From Mesorhizobium shangrilense (GTDB taxonomy: Bacteria; Pseudomonadota; Alphaproteobacteria; Rhizobiales; Rhizobiaceae): DNA of 64,000 nt. Shown piece by piece: positions 33,268 through 44,346 of this stretch (its first letter is position 1; every line of letters begins with the position of its first letter). The notes beneath the pieces are model-generated. The model saw only the letters and a list, made by a program, of their open reading frames with translations. It ran no database searches and was not told where the DNA came from. A program made the translations under genes and the position numbers. The DNA is taken from the NCBI RefSeq assembly GCF_040537815.1, contig NZ_JBEWSZ010000001.1, positions 5,022,001 to 5,086,000 of the forward strand. The letters are read 5' to 3'.

Positions 33268-33912
33268 TCAGGATCCGCCCTGTACGGACGCAATGGCCTT
33301 TTCAACGGTGGGTAGAATACGCTCGACCATCTGGTCGACGCCTTGCGCGTTCGGGTGCATGCCGTCCTCGAGCTGCAGGGCCGGCTGGCCGGCGACGCCA
33401 TCGAGAAAGAACGGATAAAGCGTGACGCCGTATTTTTCGGAGAGGTCCGGAAAGATGGCGTCGAAGGCGTGCTGGTAGTCCGGGCCGAGATTGGGCGCGG
33501 CGCGCATGCCGGCCAGCAGCACGGCGACCTTGCGCTGCTTCAATCTGGTCAGCATCTCATCGAGATTCTTTTGCGTGATATCGGGCGAAATGCCGCGCAG
33601 CATGTCGTTGGCGCCGAGCTCCAGGATGACCAGTTGCGTGCCGTCGGGCACGGACCAGTCGAGCCGCGCCAGGCCGCCGCTCGACGTATCGCCGGAGACG
33701 CCGGCATTGGCGACCGTCACGTCACGGCCCTTGGCACGCAATGCGGCCGCGAGCTTGTCGGTAAAGCCCTGGTCGGGCCCGAGGCCAAAGCCCGCCATCA
33801 GGCTGTCACCGAAGCCGACGATCTTGAACGGTTCGGCGCGCGCCGACGAAATGGCGCCGCAAATGCCGAGGAAAAGGATGAAGGCTGCGGCAACAGTGTG
33901 TTTGAAAGACAT
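33268..33912 (-). CDS. GDSL-type arylesterase/lysophospholipase, TesA-like
   Basis: A 214-aa secreted SGNH hydrolase. The signal peptide MSFKHTVAAAFILFLGICGA continues to SSARA. The nucleophile block is VGFGDSLMAGFGL with Ser37; GDTSSGG and LELGANDMLRG provide the oxyanion residues; DGMHPN (Asp183, His186) closes the triad. In E. coli tesA is divergent from ybbA-ybbP, and the same order occurs here: this gene faces away from an ABC ATPase and its FtsX-like permease. The likely role is hydrolysis of esters or thioesters in the periplasm. Confidence 0.92.
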   Translation of the reverse strand: MSFKHTVAAAFILFLGICGAISSARAEPFKIVGFGDSLMAGFGLGPDQGFTDKLAAALRAKGRDVTVANAGVSGDTSSGGLARLDWSVPDGTQLVILELGANDMLRGISPDITQKNLDEMLTRLKQRKVAVLLAGMRAAPNLGPDYQHAFDAIFPDLSEKYGVTLYPFFLDGVAGQPALQLEDGMHPNAQGVDQMVERILPTVEKAIASVQGGS

Positions 33913-34003
33913 GCGGCAGGCCCCATATGACCAAGGAATTCCTTCGGGGAAGGTCTCTTTCGGCACAGGCGGATTTCGACCTTCCCCTCCCATATAGGAC
34001 GAT

Positions 34004-34705
34004 TTGATTTTGACAGAAGCCGTCATCGCGCTGAAAGACATATCGCTGGCGCTCGGCGAAGGCGCGTCTTCCGTCCACGTGCTGAAAGGCGTCAGCCTCA
34101 ATGTCGCAAGCGGCGAGGCGACTGGCATCGTCGGCCCTTCGGGTTCCGGCAAGTCAACCTTGCTGATGGTTCTGGCCGGCCTGGAGCGGGTCGATTCGGG
34201 AACGATACGAATCGCCGGTGAGTTGCTGAACGGCAAGACCGAGGACCAGATCGCATCGTTTCGTGGCCGAAATATCGGCATCGTCTTCCAGTCCTTCCAT
34301 CTCATTCCAAACATGACGGCGCTTGAAAATGTCGCGGTGCCGCTGGAACTGGCTGGTCATGCCGATCCGTTCGGCGTTGCCGCCCGGGAACTGGCGGCGG
34401 TGGGCCTGAGCGACCGCGTCACCCATTATCCCGGCGAATTGTCGGGTGGCGAGCAGCAGCGCGTGGCGATCGCCAGGGCGCTGGCGCCGTCGCCGCGCAT
34501 CCTGATCGCCGACGAACCGACCGGCAATCTCGACCAGGCGACGGGACGACAGGTCGCCGACCTCTTGTTCGCCAAGGCTGCCGAACGTGGCATGACGCTG
34601 GTGCTGGTCACCCATGATCCCGCACTTGCGGCGCGCTGCAGCCGCCAGGTTTCGATGCGCTCAGGTCGCATCGAGGCGCCAGCGCCCGCCAAGGTGACGG
34701 CCTGA
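34004..34705 (+). CDS. ABC transporter ATP-binding protein (YbbA-like)
   Basis: A 233-aa ATPase. Walker A is GPSGSGKST near residues 44-52, the signature LSGGEQQRVAIARAL is near 147, and Walker B ILIADEPTGNLD is near 167. It has the LolD/YbbA/MacB subfamily pattern, acting on lipoproteins, lipids or peptides with FtsX-like permeases. There is no ATG; TTG codons at 34004 and 34010 are the plausible starts, following AGGACGA. Its stop overlaps the permease start by one base (TGATG), so the two are coupled. It is divergent from the TesA-like gene. Confidence 0.93.
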   Translation: MILTEAVIALKDISLALGEGASSVHVLKGVSLNVASGEATGIVGPSGSGKSTLLMVLAGLERVDSGTIRIAGELLNGKTEDQIASFRGRNIGIVFQSFHLIPNMTALENVAVPLELAGHADPFGVAARELAAVGLSDRVTHYPGELSGGEQQRVAIARALAPSPRILIADEPTGNLDQATGRQVADLLFAKAAERGMTLVLVTHDPALAARCSRQVSMRSGRIEAPAPAKVTA

Positions 34706-37254
34706 TGCCGCTTTCGCAGACGCTGAAGCTTGCCGTCCGGTTCTCGCTGCGCGAGATGCGCGGCGGCCTGTCCGGCTTCCTGATCTTCCTTGCCTGCATC
34801 GCGCTTGGCGTCGCGGCGATCGGTGGCGTCAATTCGGTGGCCCGGGCGATCACCGCCGGCGTCGCCAATCAGGGCCAGACCTTGCTTGGCGGCGACCTGC
34901 GCTTCCAGATCAACCAGCGCGACGCGACTGGGGCCGAACGCACCTTCCTCAATGGGCTGGGCGCTGTGTCGCACAGCGCCAACATGCGTTCGATGGCACG
35001 GCTCGAGGACGGTTCCGACCAGGCGCTGGTCGAGGCCAAGGCGGTCGACGATGCCTATTCGCTCTACGGCGCGCTGGAGACGGAACCGGCGCTGTCGAAG
35101 CAGGACCTGTTCGGCGAAAAATCCGGCGTCTTCGGCGCGGCGGCGCCCGACCTGCTGTTCGAACGGCTGAACCTCAAGCTGGGCGACAGGCTGAAGCTCG
35201 GCAACGCCATTTTCGAACTGCGCGCCAGGCTCGTCACCGAGCCGGACGCGGTGTCGGAGGGTTTCGGTTTCGCGCCGCGGCTGATGATTTCGACGGATGG
35301 GCTTGCCGCCACCGGCCTGATCCAACCGGGCAGCCTGGTCGAGAACGCCTACAAGATCCGGCTGCCCGCCGGCACCACCGAGGCTGGCATCAAGGCGATC
35401 CAGGATCAGGCCGCCAAGGATTTTCCTGAGGCCGGATGGTCGATCCGCACGCGCAGCAATGCAGCACCCGCTTTGTCTTCCAACATAGAGCGCTTCTCGC
35501 AGTTCCTGACGCTGGTCGGGCTAACGGCGCTGTTGGTCGGCGGCGTCGGCGTGGCCAATGCGGTGCGCGCCTATCTCGACGGCAAGCGCGGCGTTATCGC
35601 CACCTTCAAGAGCCTGGGCGCCTCGGGCGGCTTCGTCTTCACCGTCTATCTTGTGCAGATCCTGTTGATCGCGGCACTTGGCATCGTGCTCGGCCTCATT
35701 CTCGGAGCACTGATGCCGTTCGCCGCAAGCGCCGCCCTGCAGTCGGTTATTCCGGTGCCGGCGGAAGGCGGGTTCTATCCCGGCGCGCTCGGCATGGCGG
35801 CGCTGTTCGGGCTGCTGGTGACGCTCGCCTTTGCGCTTCTGCCGCTGGGCCGCGCCCGCGACGTGCCGGCCACCGCGCTGTTTCGCGAAATGGGACTCGA
35901 AGGCCGTGGTTTTCCGCGCGCCCGCTATATCGTGGCGGCCATCGGCATTGCGCTGCTCTTGGCGGCGCTGGCCATCCTGTTTTCCGGCGACCGCCGCATC
36001 GCCTCGATCTTCGTCGGCGCCACCATTGTTGCATTCCTGGTGCTGCGTCTTGTCGGCGCGCTGGTGCAATGGGCGGCAAGGAAGAGCCCGCGTGTGCGCT
36101 TCGTGGCGCTGAGGCTCGCCATCGGCAACATTCACCGTCCTGGCGCCCTGACACCCTCGGTCGTGCTGTCGCTGGGCCTGGGACTGACGCTGCTGGTAAC
36201 GCTGGCGCTGATCGACGGCAATCTCAGGCAGCAGATCTCCGGCAGCCTGCCGGAAAAGGCGCCGAACTTCTTCTTCGTCGACATCCAGAGCAGCGACGTC
36301 GATGCGTTCGCCACGCTGGTTGGCAGGCAAGCGCCGCAAGGTACCTTGGTCAAAGTGCCGATGTTGCGCGGCCGCGTGATGGCGCTGAATGGCATCGCTG
36401 TCGACAAGGTCGAGGTTCCCGCCGAAGGCGCCTGGGTGCTGCGCGGCGATCGCGGCCTGACCTATGACGAGAAGATCCCCGAGAACGCCACGCTGACGGA
36501 GGGAACGTGGTGGCCGGACAATTATACCGGCGAGCCTCTGGTGTCCTTCTCGGCCGAAGAAGGCAAGCAGATCGGGCTGAAGCTGGGTGACACCATCACG
36601 GTCAATGTGCTGGGACGCAACGTCACCGCCAGGATCGCCAATTTCCGGCAGGTGCAATGGGAGACGATGGGGATCAACTTTGTCATGGACTTCTCGCCCA
36701 ACACATTCGCCGGAGCGCCGCATGGCTGGATGGCGACGCTGACCGACAAGAACGCCTCGACGGCGGATGACGCCCGTCTTCTCAATGCCGTCACGCGCGC
36801 CTTCCCGGCGGTGACCACGGTGCGGGTCAAGGACGCGCTCGATGTCGTCAACCGGCTGGTCGGCCAGCTCGGCACGGCGATCCGGGTAGCGGCCGGTGTG
36901 GCTTTGATCGCTTCGGTGCTGGTGCTGGCCGGCGCGCTCGCCGCCGGCAACCGGGCGCGTGTCCATGACGCGGTGGTGCTGAAGACGCTTGGCGCGACCC
37001 GCAGGACGCTGATAGCGGCCTTCTCGCTGGAATACATGCTGATCGGGCTCGCCACCGCGGTTTTCGCCCTGGCGGCGGGTAGCGTCGCCGCGTGGTTCGT
37101 CGTCGCCAGGATCATGATGCTGCCATCGCATTTCATGCCGGAGGTGGCGGTGGCGACCATCGTCTTCTCGCTGGTGATCACGGTCGGCATGGGCCTTGCC
37201 GGAACCTGGCGGGTGCTCGGACACAAGGCCGCTCCGGTGCTGCGCAACCTCTGA
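34705..37254 (+). CDS. FtsX-like ABC transporter permease (YbbP-like)
   Basis: An 849-aa inner-membrane protein. The first membrane helix is near residues 22-40 (GGLSGFLIFLACIALGVAAI). A large periplasmic domain follows, then three helices near 255-400 with VGGVGVANAVRAYLDGKRGV and IATFKSLGASGGFVF, the FtsX core. A second periplasmic domain follows, then a second FtsX core near 725-840 (LVLAGALAAGNRARVHDAVV and LKTLGATRRTLIAAF). This fits the YbbP permeases with two FtsX units. It starts in the stop codon of the ATPase gene. The transported or released substrate is unknown. Confidence 0.93.
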   Translation: MPLSQTLKLAVRFSLREMRGGLSGFLIFLACIALGVAAIGGVNSVARAITAGVANQGQTLLGGDLRFQINQRDATGAERTFLNGLGAVSHSANMRSMARLEDGSDQALVEAKAVDDAYSLYGALETEPALSKQDLFGEKSGVFGAAAPDLLFERLNLKLGDRLKLGNAIFELRARLVTEPDAVSEGFGFAPRLMISTDGLAATGLIQPGSLVENAYKIRLPAGTTEAGIKAIQDQAAKDFPEAGWSIRTRSNAAPALSSNIERFSQFLTLVGLTALLVGGVGVANAVRAYLDGKRGVIATFKSLGASGGFVFTVYLVQILLIAALGIVLGLILGALMPFAASAALQSVIPVPAEGGFYPGALGMAALFGLLVTLAFALLPLGRARDVPATALFREMGLEGRGFPRARYIVAAIGIALLLAALAILFSGDRRIASIFVGATIVAFLVLRLVGALVQWAARKSPRVRFVALRLAIGNIHRPGALTPSVVLSLGLGLTLLVTLALIDGNLRQQISGSLPEKAPNFFFVDIQSSDVDAFATLVGRQAPQGTLVKVPMLRGRVMALNGIAVDKVEVPAEGAWVLRGDRGLTYDEKIPENATLTEGTWWPDNYTGEPLVSFSAEEGKQIGLKLGDTITVNVLGRNVTARIANFRQVQWETMGINFVMDFSPNTFAGAPHGWMATLTDKNASTADDARLLNAVTRAFPAVTTVRVKDALDVVNRLVGQLGTAIRVAAGVALIASVLVLAGALAAGNRARVHDAVVLKTLGATRRTLIAAFSLEYMLIGLATAVFALAAGSVAAWFVVARIMMLPSHFMPEVAVATIVFSLVITVGMGLAGTWRVLGHKAAPVLRNL

Positions 37255-37483
37255 TCCTCGACCGTCGGCGACGCGACTTGATTAAATTTGAGTCATAATC
37301 AGCCTCTACAGGCCGAAAAACAGCATTGCGTGCGTCTCACGAAGCATTACAGTCCGGTTACGGACTTGTTCTTGACACCGAGAACCATCATATTTCGCCA
37401 TAGGCATGCTGGAGCCCTGCCAGCGGCGCCTGGGTCCGATAGGACCTGACACCCGACGGGGCAGAAGCAATATGAGGACTCCA

Positions 37484-38263
37484 ATGGCTGAACCCATTCG
37501 CAACTATCAGACGCGCGCCGTGCCCGGCGCCGGCGTCGATGCAGGCATCGATCAGGGCCTGCGCGCCTATATGATCAAGGTCTACAATCTGATGGGGCTT
37601 GGGCTCCTCATCACGGGTCTTGCCGCGGTCGGCACAATCATGCTGGCCACGACCACCAATCCGGCCGCCGCCGTGGCGACACTGCCAAGCGGCGAGATGC
37701 TGACCTCCTTCGGCTACGCGATCTTCGGCTCGCCGCTGCGCTGGGTGGTGATGCTGGCGCCCCTGGCCGCCGTGCTGTTCCTGTCGTTCCGCGTTCAGTC
37801 GATGAGCGTTTCGGCCGCGCAGACGACATTCTGGGTCTATGCCGGCCTGGTCGGTCTGTCGCTGTCGTCGATCTTCTTGGTCTACACCACGGCCAGCATC
37901 TCGCAGACCTTCTTCGCAACTGCAGCGGCTTTCGGCGCCCTGTCGCTCTACGGTTACACGACCAAGCGCGACCTCACCGCTCTCGGCTCGTTCCTGATCA
38001 TGGGTGTGTTCGGCATCATCATCGCGATGGTGATTAACATCTTCCTGCAGTCGTCGGCTCTATCCTTCGCCGTCTCGGCGCTTGGCGTGCTGATCTTCTC
38101 GGGCCTGACCGCCTATGACACGCAGAAGATCAAGGAGATGTATTTCGACGGCGATACTTCGGATGTCGCAGGCCGCAAGGCGATCATGGGCGCCCTGACG
38201 CTCTATCTCGACTTCATCAACCTGTTCATGTTCCTGCTGCAGTTCATGGGCGATCGCCGCTAG
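37484..38263 (+). CDS. Bax inhibitor-1/YccA family membrane protein
   Basis: A 259-aa protein with seven predicted membrane segments, starting near residue 25 (YMIKVYNLMGLGLLITGLAA). The BI-1 family signature is in the C-terminal half: LSFAVSALGVLIFSGLTAYDTQKIKEMYF, then ALTLYLDFINLFMFLLQFMG. YccA-like proteins interact with FtsH, and eukaryotic BI-1 leaks Ca2+; the role here is not known. Two starts are possible, ATG at 37484 (after GAGGACTCCA) and 37472. The gene ends 38 bases before a strong terminator. Confidence 0.92.
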   Translation: MAEPIRNYQTRAVPGAGVDAGIDQGLRAYMIKVYNLMGLGLLITGLAAVGTIMLATTTNPAAAVATLPSGEMLTSFGYAIFGSPLRWVVMLAPLAAVLFLSFRVQSMSVSAAQTTFWVYAGLVGLSLSSIFLVYTTASISQTFFATAAAFGALSLYGYTTKRDLTALGSFLIMGVFGIIIAMVINIFLQSSALSFAVSALGVLIFSGLTAYDTQKIKEMYFDGDTSDVAGRKAIMGALTLYLDFINLFMFLLQFMGDRR

Positions 38264-38299
38264 AGCGAGCGTCATGGTCTGACTGGACCAGCGAGTTTG

Positions 38300-38331
38300 G
38301 AAAGGGCGGCCCAATGGCCGCCCTTTTCTTT
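38300..38331 (+). terminator. intrinsic terminator of the BI-1 family gene
   Basis: AAAGGGCGGCC at 38301-38311 pairs with GGCCGCCCTTT at 38316-38326 around CAAT, followed by TCTTTT. It is one of the clearest terminators of the window. Confidence 0.92.
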
Positions 38332-38378
38332 TGTGCCGGCTTTTGCTGTTATCGTAGGCAGAAATCAGGTTTGCATAA

Positions 38379-38951
38379 ATGATGAGCAGTATTGCGATAA
38401 GGGCTGCGATATCCGCCGACCTCGACACCATCACCGAAATCTATGCCGACGCTGTGGCCCACGGCACGGCGAGCTACGAACTGGAGCCGCCCAGCCGATC
38501 CGAAATGGGGGCGCGATTCGATGGTTTGATGGCCGGCGGCTTCCCCTACCTGGTGGCGGAAAAGGACGGTGCCGTGCTGGGCTATGCCTATGCCGGCCCC
38601 TTCAGGCCCCGCCCGGCCTATCGCTTCATCGTCGAGGATTCGGTCTATGTCGCACCAGAGGCCAAAGGCCAGGGCGTCGGCCTGTTGTTGATGCGGCATC
38701 TGGTCGAGGCCGCGCGGGCGGCGGGCTTTCGCCAGATCGTCGCGGTGATTGGCGACGGCCGGCCGGACAGCGCATCGGTGCGCCTGCATGAAAAACTTGG
38801 CTTTCGCCATTCGGGGCGCCTCGAAGGCTCCGGCTACAAGCATGGGCGATGGCTGGACACGGTGTTCATGCAACTGGCGATGAATGGCGGGGCGTCGACT
38901 CCGCCTGATCCGGACTCATTGCCGGAACGGAAATTCCAAAAGCAAAAATAA
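38379..38951 (+). CDS. GNAT family N-acetyltransferase, phosphinothricin acetyltransferase-like
   Basis: A 190-aa acetyltransferase. The N terminus IRAAISADLDTITEIYADAV, then HGTASYELEPPSRSEM, resembles the Pat/Bar group. The acetyl-CoA loop is VAPEAKGQGVGLLLMRHLVE near residue 90 with the QGVG pattern, and the late block LHEKLGFRHSGRLEGSGYKHGRWLDTVFM is typical of that group. The natural substrate may be methionine sulfoximine, sulfone or another amino acid; this cannot be read. It follows a terminator and ends 16 bases before a palindromic element. Confidence 0.87.
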   Translation: MMSSIAIRAAISADLDTITEIYADAVAHGTASYELEPPSRSEMGARFDGLMAGGFPYLVAEKDGAVLGYAYAGPFRPRPAYRFIVEDSVYVAPEAKGQGVGLLLMRHLVEAARAAGFRQIVAVIGDGRPDSASVRLHEKLGFRHSGRLEGSGYKHGRWLDTVFMQLAMNGGASTPPDPDSLPERKFQKQK

Positions 38952-38967
38952 GTGCCTGATTTCTTAT

Positions 38968-39011
38968 GCAATTCCGGACGGACAACCGCTGCGCACTTTT
39001 CCTGGAATTGC
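38968..39011. repeat. palindromic element A (GCAATTCC arms)
   Basis: GCAATTCC at 38968-38975 pairs with GGAATTGC at 39004-39011; the loop contains ACCGCTGCGCACTTTT. The element lies between convergent stops and touches the DUF2794 stop codon. Its loop motif recurs in element B at 39878-39922 with different arms. I recall similar elements in Mesorhizobium genomes but cannot confirm that here. Confidence 0.7.
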
Positions 39012-39398
39012 TTAAGCCTGGACCAGCTTCAGCTTGCCGTCGAAGACGCCAAGCACGCGGCCGAGTTCCTGGCCGCGCTTGAGGATGCGGCCGCCGGCGG
39101 CGATGACGGCAAAGGCGCCCTGCTTGCGAGCGAGTTTCGGATCCTTGACGATCTGGAACAGCGGCACTTCGCTGGCGCGGCGAAAGACGGAAAACACAGC
39201 CCTGTCCGTGAGATGGTCGATGGCGTAGTCGCGCCATTCATTGGCGGCGACCATGCGTCCGTAGAGCCTGAGGATCTGGTCCAGTTCGCGCCGTTCGAAG
39301 CGCACCGGCTGGTCGAGGCGCTCGCGTCGCGCCTCGTACAGCGGGATCAATATCGCGGATGCGTCACCATCCCCCGTCCCGCCGCTGTCATCAGTCAT
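39012..39398 (-). CDS. DUF2794 family protein
   Basis: A 128-aa protein. It has the family pattern VRFERRELDQILRLYGRMVAANEWRDYAIDHLTDRAVFSVFRRASEVPLFQIVKDPKLARKQGAFAVIAAGGRILKRGQEL, which fits an alphaproteobacterial DUF2794 protein of unknown function. No membrane segment or signal is seen. ATG at 39398 is chosen because the upstream frame is not conserved in character. It converges on the GNAT gene, and the palindromic element A abuts its stop. Confidence 0.8.
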   Translation of the reverse strand: MTDDSGGTGDGDASAILIPLYEARRERLDQPVRFERRELDQILRLYGRMVAANEWRDYAIDHLTDRAVFSVFRRASEVPLFQIVKDPKLARKQGAFAVIAAGGRILKRGQELGRVLGVFDGKLKLVQA

Positions 39399-39737
39399 GC
39401 CTCGATCCCTCAAAATGAATCTTTGCCAACCAAAGTTGGCCCCTTCGCGCTGCAATTGCAAGACCCGGCGAGGCGAGGCGGCGGCGCGCCATTTCCGGGG
39501 CGTCCAGTCACTTTTGTAACGCGCCCTGTTGGAATTGGTGATGCTTCGCCACATTTCTGCCTTTTTTTATCCGCGCTCATGCCCCAATGTCCGACGAATT
39601 TACTGGCGTTGCCTGAGACGGTTCGGTCCGGCACCGGCTCGTAAACCCCAAGCCCCCCGCCCACGGGTCTGCGTCGGATCGAACCAACCTCGGTTTCTCT
39701 TTGGATTAATCGAGAGCGACGATCCCAAAACTTAAAT

Positions 39738-39773
39738 GACCGGCGTCAGAAGCAAGCTGACGTCGGTCTTTTC
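39738..39773 (+). terminator. orphan intrinsic terminator on the plus strand
   Basis: GACCGGCGTCAG at 39738-39749 pairs with CTGACGTCGGTC at 39757-39768 (one G-U pair) around AAGCAAG, followed by TTTTC. No convincing plus-strand gene precedes it in the 340 bases after the DUF2794 start, so it may end a short RNA. The 609-base gap 39399-40007 otherwise holds only the repeat at 39822-39922. Confidence 0.75.
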
Positions 39774-39821
39774 ATGCCTGCTTCAGTTCAGTTGAAGTGC
39801 AAGGCGCCGGTTTTGCGAGTT

Positions 39822-39922
39822 TAAAGCGCGTCGCGTTTGAACGGATTCATGCAACGCGTTTTAAATATTTGTTTTGTGCATGTCGTTATCCCAAAACCGC
39901 TGCGCAATTTTGGGCGACATGC
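39822..39922. repeat. dispersed rhizobial repeat with palindromic element B
   Basis: The right part folds well: GCATGTCG at 39878-39885 pairs with CGACATGC at 39915-39922, and CCCAAAA at 39890-39896 pairs with TTTTGGG at 39908-39914. The loop CCGCTGCGCAA resembles the loop of element A. The left part (AAAGCGCGTCGCG... ACGCGTTTTAAA) belongs to the repeat as I remember it from Mesorhizobium intergenic DNA. Copy number must be checked by a genome search. Confidence 0.7.
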
Positions 39923-40007
39923 CTTAGACTGCCCAACATTGTCGCACTGCGTGTCGGGGCCGCCGGATGACCTACCGGCCTCTTGCAGGATGTCCGCGTG
40001 CCGCGAT

Positions 40008-40832
40008 CTACGGCTTGTGGATGAAAGCCGCGCCCAGGATGGGGCCGGGCAGGCCATCCTTGCCGACCGATTGCAGCAGCACCGCGCTGCCGCCCTTCTT
40101 GGAAATCTCGGTCATCGGCAATTCGTAGCGCTGCGCCTTGCCGTGCCACATTCCGGCGGTCTGGATGCTTGCGACCGAATTCCAGTAGGTCATCTTGCGG
40201 CCGACGTTCTCGCCCTTGCCGATCTTGATCGTCTGCGGAGGCTCGAAATAGACAATGATGACATGGGCGTCACTGGGGCCTGACCCGGCGTCGCCGGTGT
40301 CGATGATCACGCGGTCGCTTGTTCGGCTGACCTTGACGCTGACCCGCATGCCCTCGCCGGCCTTCTCCAGTCGGGTGAGCGAGCCGTTGACCTCGCCGCG
40401 GCTGGCGCCGTTGACGTGGACGCGGCCGTTGATGACGGCTTGCGGTGTGTAGACGGAGCGGCTGCCGAAGGCGCGCATGTAGTCATACTGCCGCTCGGTG
40501 TTCTCCTTGCGGCTCAACGTGTCCTGCCAGCCGAGATAATCCCAGTATTCGACGTGGTAGGCGAGCGCGACGATGTCTTCCCGGGCGGCCAGTTCGGCGA
40601 AGAACTCGTCGGCTGGCGGACAGGAATTGCAGCCCTGGCTGGTAAACAGCTCAACCACGCCCAGGGGCTTGTCGGTCTGCGGCTTGTCGATCGGGAGCGT
40701 GCTGAACAGAGGTCTGTTGTTCTGCGATCGGTTGAACTGGGGTCGGTCGCCCTGGCCGGCAACCGCCGATCCGGCAAACACCGAGACCGCCAGCGCAAAC
40801 ATCGCTAGCTCCAAGAGTCTTCGAAATGCCAT
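40008..40832 (-). CDS. DUF1223 family secreted thioredoxin-like protein
   Basis: A 274-aa exported protein. A signal peptide runs RLLELAMFALAVSVFAGSAV, ending near AGQG. The thioredoxin-like site is ELFTSQGCNSCPPADEFFAE with Cys68 and Cys71 (CxxC), as in DUF1223 proteins; SVYTPQAVINGRVHVNG follows near residue 130. It is probably a periplasmic thiol-redox protein, but no partner is known. ATG at 40832 is used; the longer frame starts in non-conserved sequence. It faces away from a gene-free region before acnA. Confidence 0.87.
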   Translation of the reverse strand: MAFRRLLELAMFALAVSVFAGSAVAGQGDRPQFNRSQNNRPLFSTLPIDKPQTDKPLGVVELFTSQGCNSCPPADEFFAELAAREDIVALAYHVEYWDYLGWQDTLSRKENTERQYDYMRAFGSRSVYTPQAVINGRVHVNGASRGEVNGSLTRLEKAGEGMRVSVKVSRTSDRVIIDTGDAGSGPSDAHVIIVYFEPPQTIKIGKGENVGRKMTYWNSVASIQTAGMWHGKAQRYELPMTEISKKGGSAVLLQSVGKDGLPGPILGAAFIHKP

Positions 40833-41310
40833 GGCCGTTCCGATTCCCGCCGGTGGCGCCGGCCTTGTTATGGTTGGCGGAATATGTGGCAGAAGCAACA
40901 GTCAACGGGAAGTCACGTTGCGGTGAAATTTCTCTGCCACGGCCAATCCACGAGACACAACGGGAGAGGTGTGCATTCCAGGTCCAAAATCAATTCAGAC
41001 GGCAATCGGCATGCGACAAATGTTTCTGACGCCAATCGATCTCTACTGCGAGGCGGCCTGGCCGCAACTGTAGCCCTGAGCGGTCAATGCGTTGGTGAAG
41101 CTGACTTTTTCTTGTCGCCATCGCCGCGAGCGCGTGGCGTGTGGGAAGACCATGTATCGACATCTCTGCCAGGGCGCCGACGGTGGCGGTTCCACAATTC
41201 GATGATCCTCGGTGGCGCGTCACCGCGGCACGATCTGGCCCGATATCTTGCTCATGCTGGTCTCACGCCGGCCCATGCGCGGGTCACTCTTTGCTGCCCC
41301 GTGACCGGCA
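40833..41310. other. gene-free region between DUF1223 and acnA
   Basis: About 480 bases with no convincing gene. The 163-codon open frame that crosses it on the plus strand also runs through the acnA terminator and lacks any domain content. I see no RNA gene or repeat. It presumably holds the DUF1223 promoter at its left end. Confidence 0.5.
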
Positions 41311-41343
41311 CAAAAAAACCGCCGGAGTTTTGGCTCCGGCGGC
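41311..41343 (-). terminator. intrinsic terminator of acnA
   Basis: CCGCCGGAG at 41319-41327 pairs with CTCCGGCGG at 41334-41342. On the minus strand the stem is followed by TTTTTTTG. It lies about 30 bases after the acnA stop. Confidence 0.92.
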
Positions 41344-41371
41344 TTGTTGGTCGTTTGACGCCTTGCTGCCC

Positions 41372-44062
<2,691 letters not shown>

Positions 44063-44261
44063 GTGCGATCCGTCCTTGTCTGTTCAGCCTGAAAGGGAAC
44101 GGACGCCGATGGCATGCAATCACGCGCAAAGGTGCGGGTACGGCCATTTCCGCTGTCCGTTCCCAAGCAACCCGAGCCGTTCAAGGCGGCGCGTGCGCTG
44201 GTTCGGCGCTAATTCTGTTCCCGCGCCGACCGCTGGCACGGATGCCCCGCATATAGAGAAT

Positions 44262-44281
44262 TTTCTGGAATAGTTCTAGAC
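44262..44281. promoter_or_regulatory. candidate iron control element (Irr box) between acnA and ccmA
   Basis: CTGGAA at 44265-44270 and TTCTAG at 44274-44279 form an inverted repeat with one mismatch about a TAG spacer, within TTCTGGAATAGTTCTAGA. This resembles the Irr-binding element of rhizobia (TTAGAA, three bases, TTCTAA). Comparative studies of alphaproteobacteria predict Irr control of aconitase and cytochrome c maturation genes, which fits the two neighbours. Not proven here. Confidence 0.45.
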
Positions 44282-44346
44282 AGTTGGAAAGCAAATTTGT
44301 GCGATGCGGCAGCTACCGTGCCGCTTCGTTTTGGGGACAGGCAGGG

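Noticed and set aside
35521..37224. A 567-codon minus-strand open frame opposite the FtsX-like permease
   Set aside because: It lies entirely within the permease gene, is rich in Gln, Arg and His, and has no membrane or domain signature.
39529..39735. A 68-codon plus-strand frame ending just before the orphan terminator
   Set aside because: Composition is arginine- and proline-rich without a fold, there is no ribosome site, and a non-coding RNA explains the terminator equally well.
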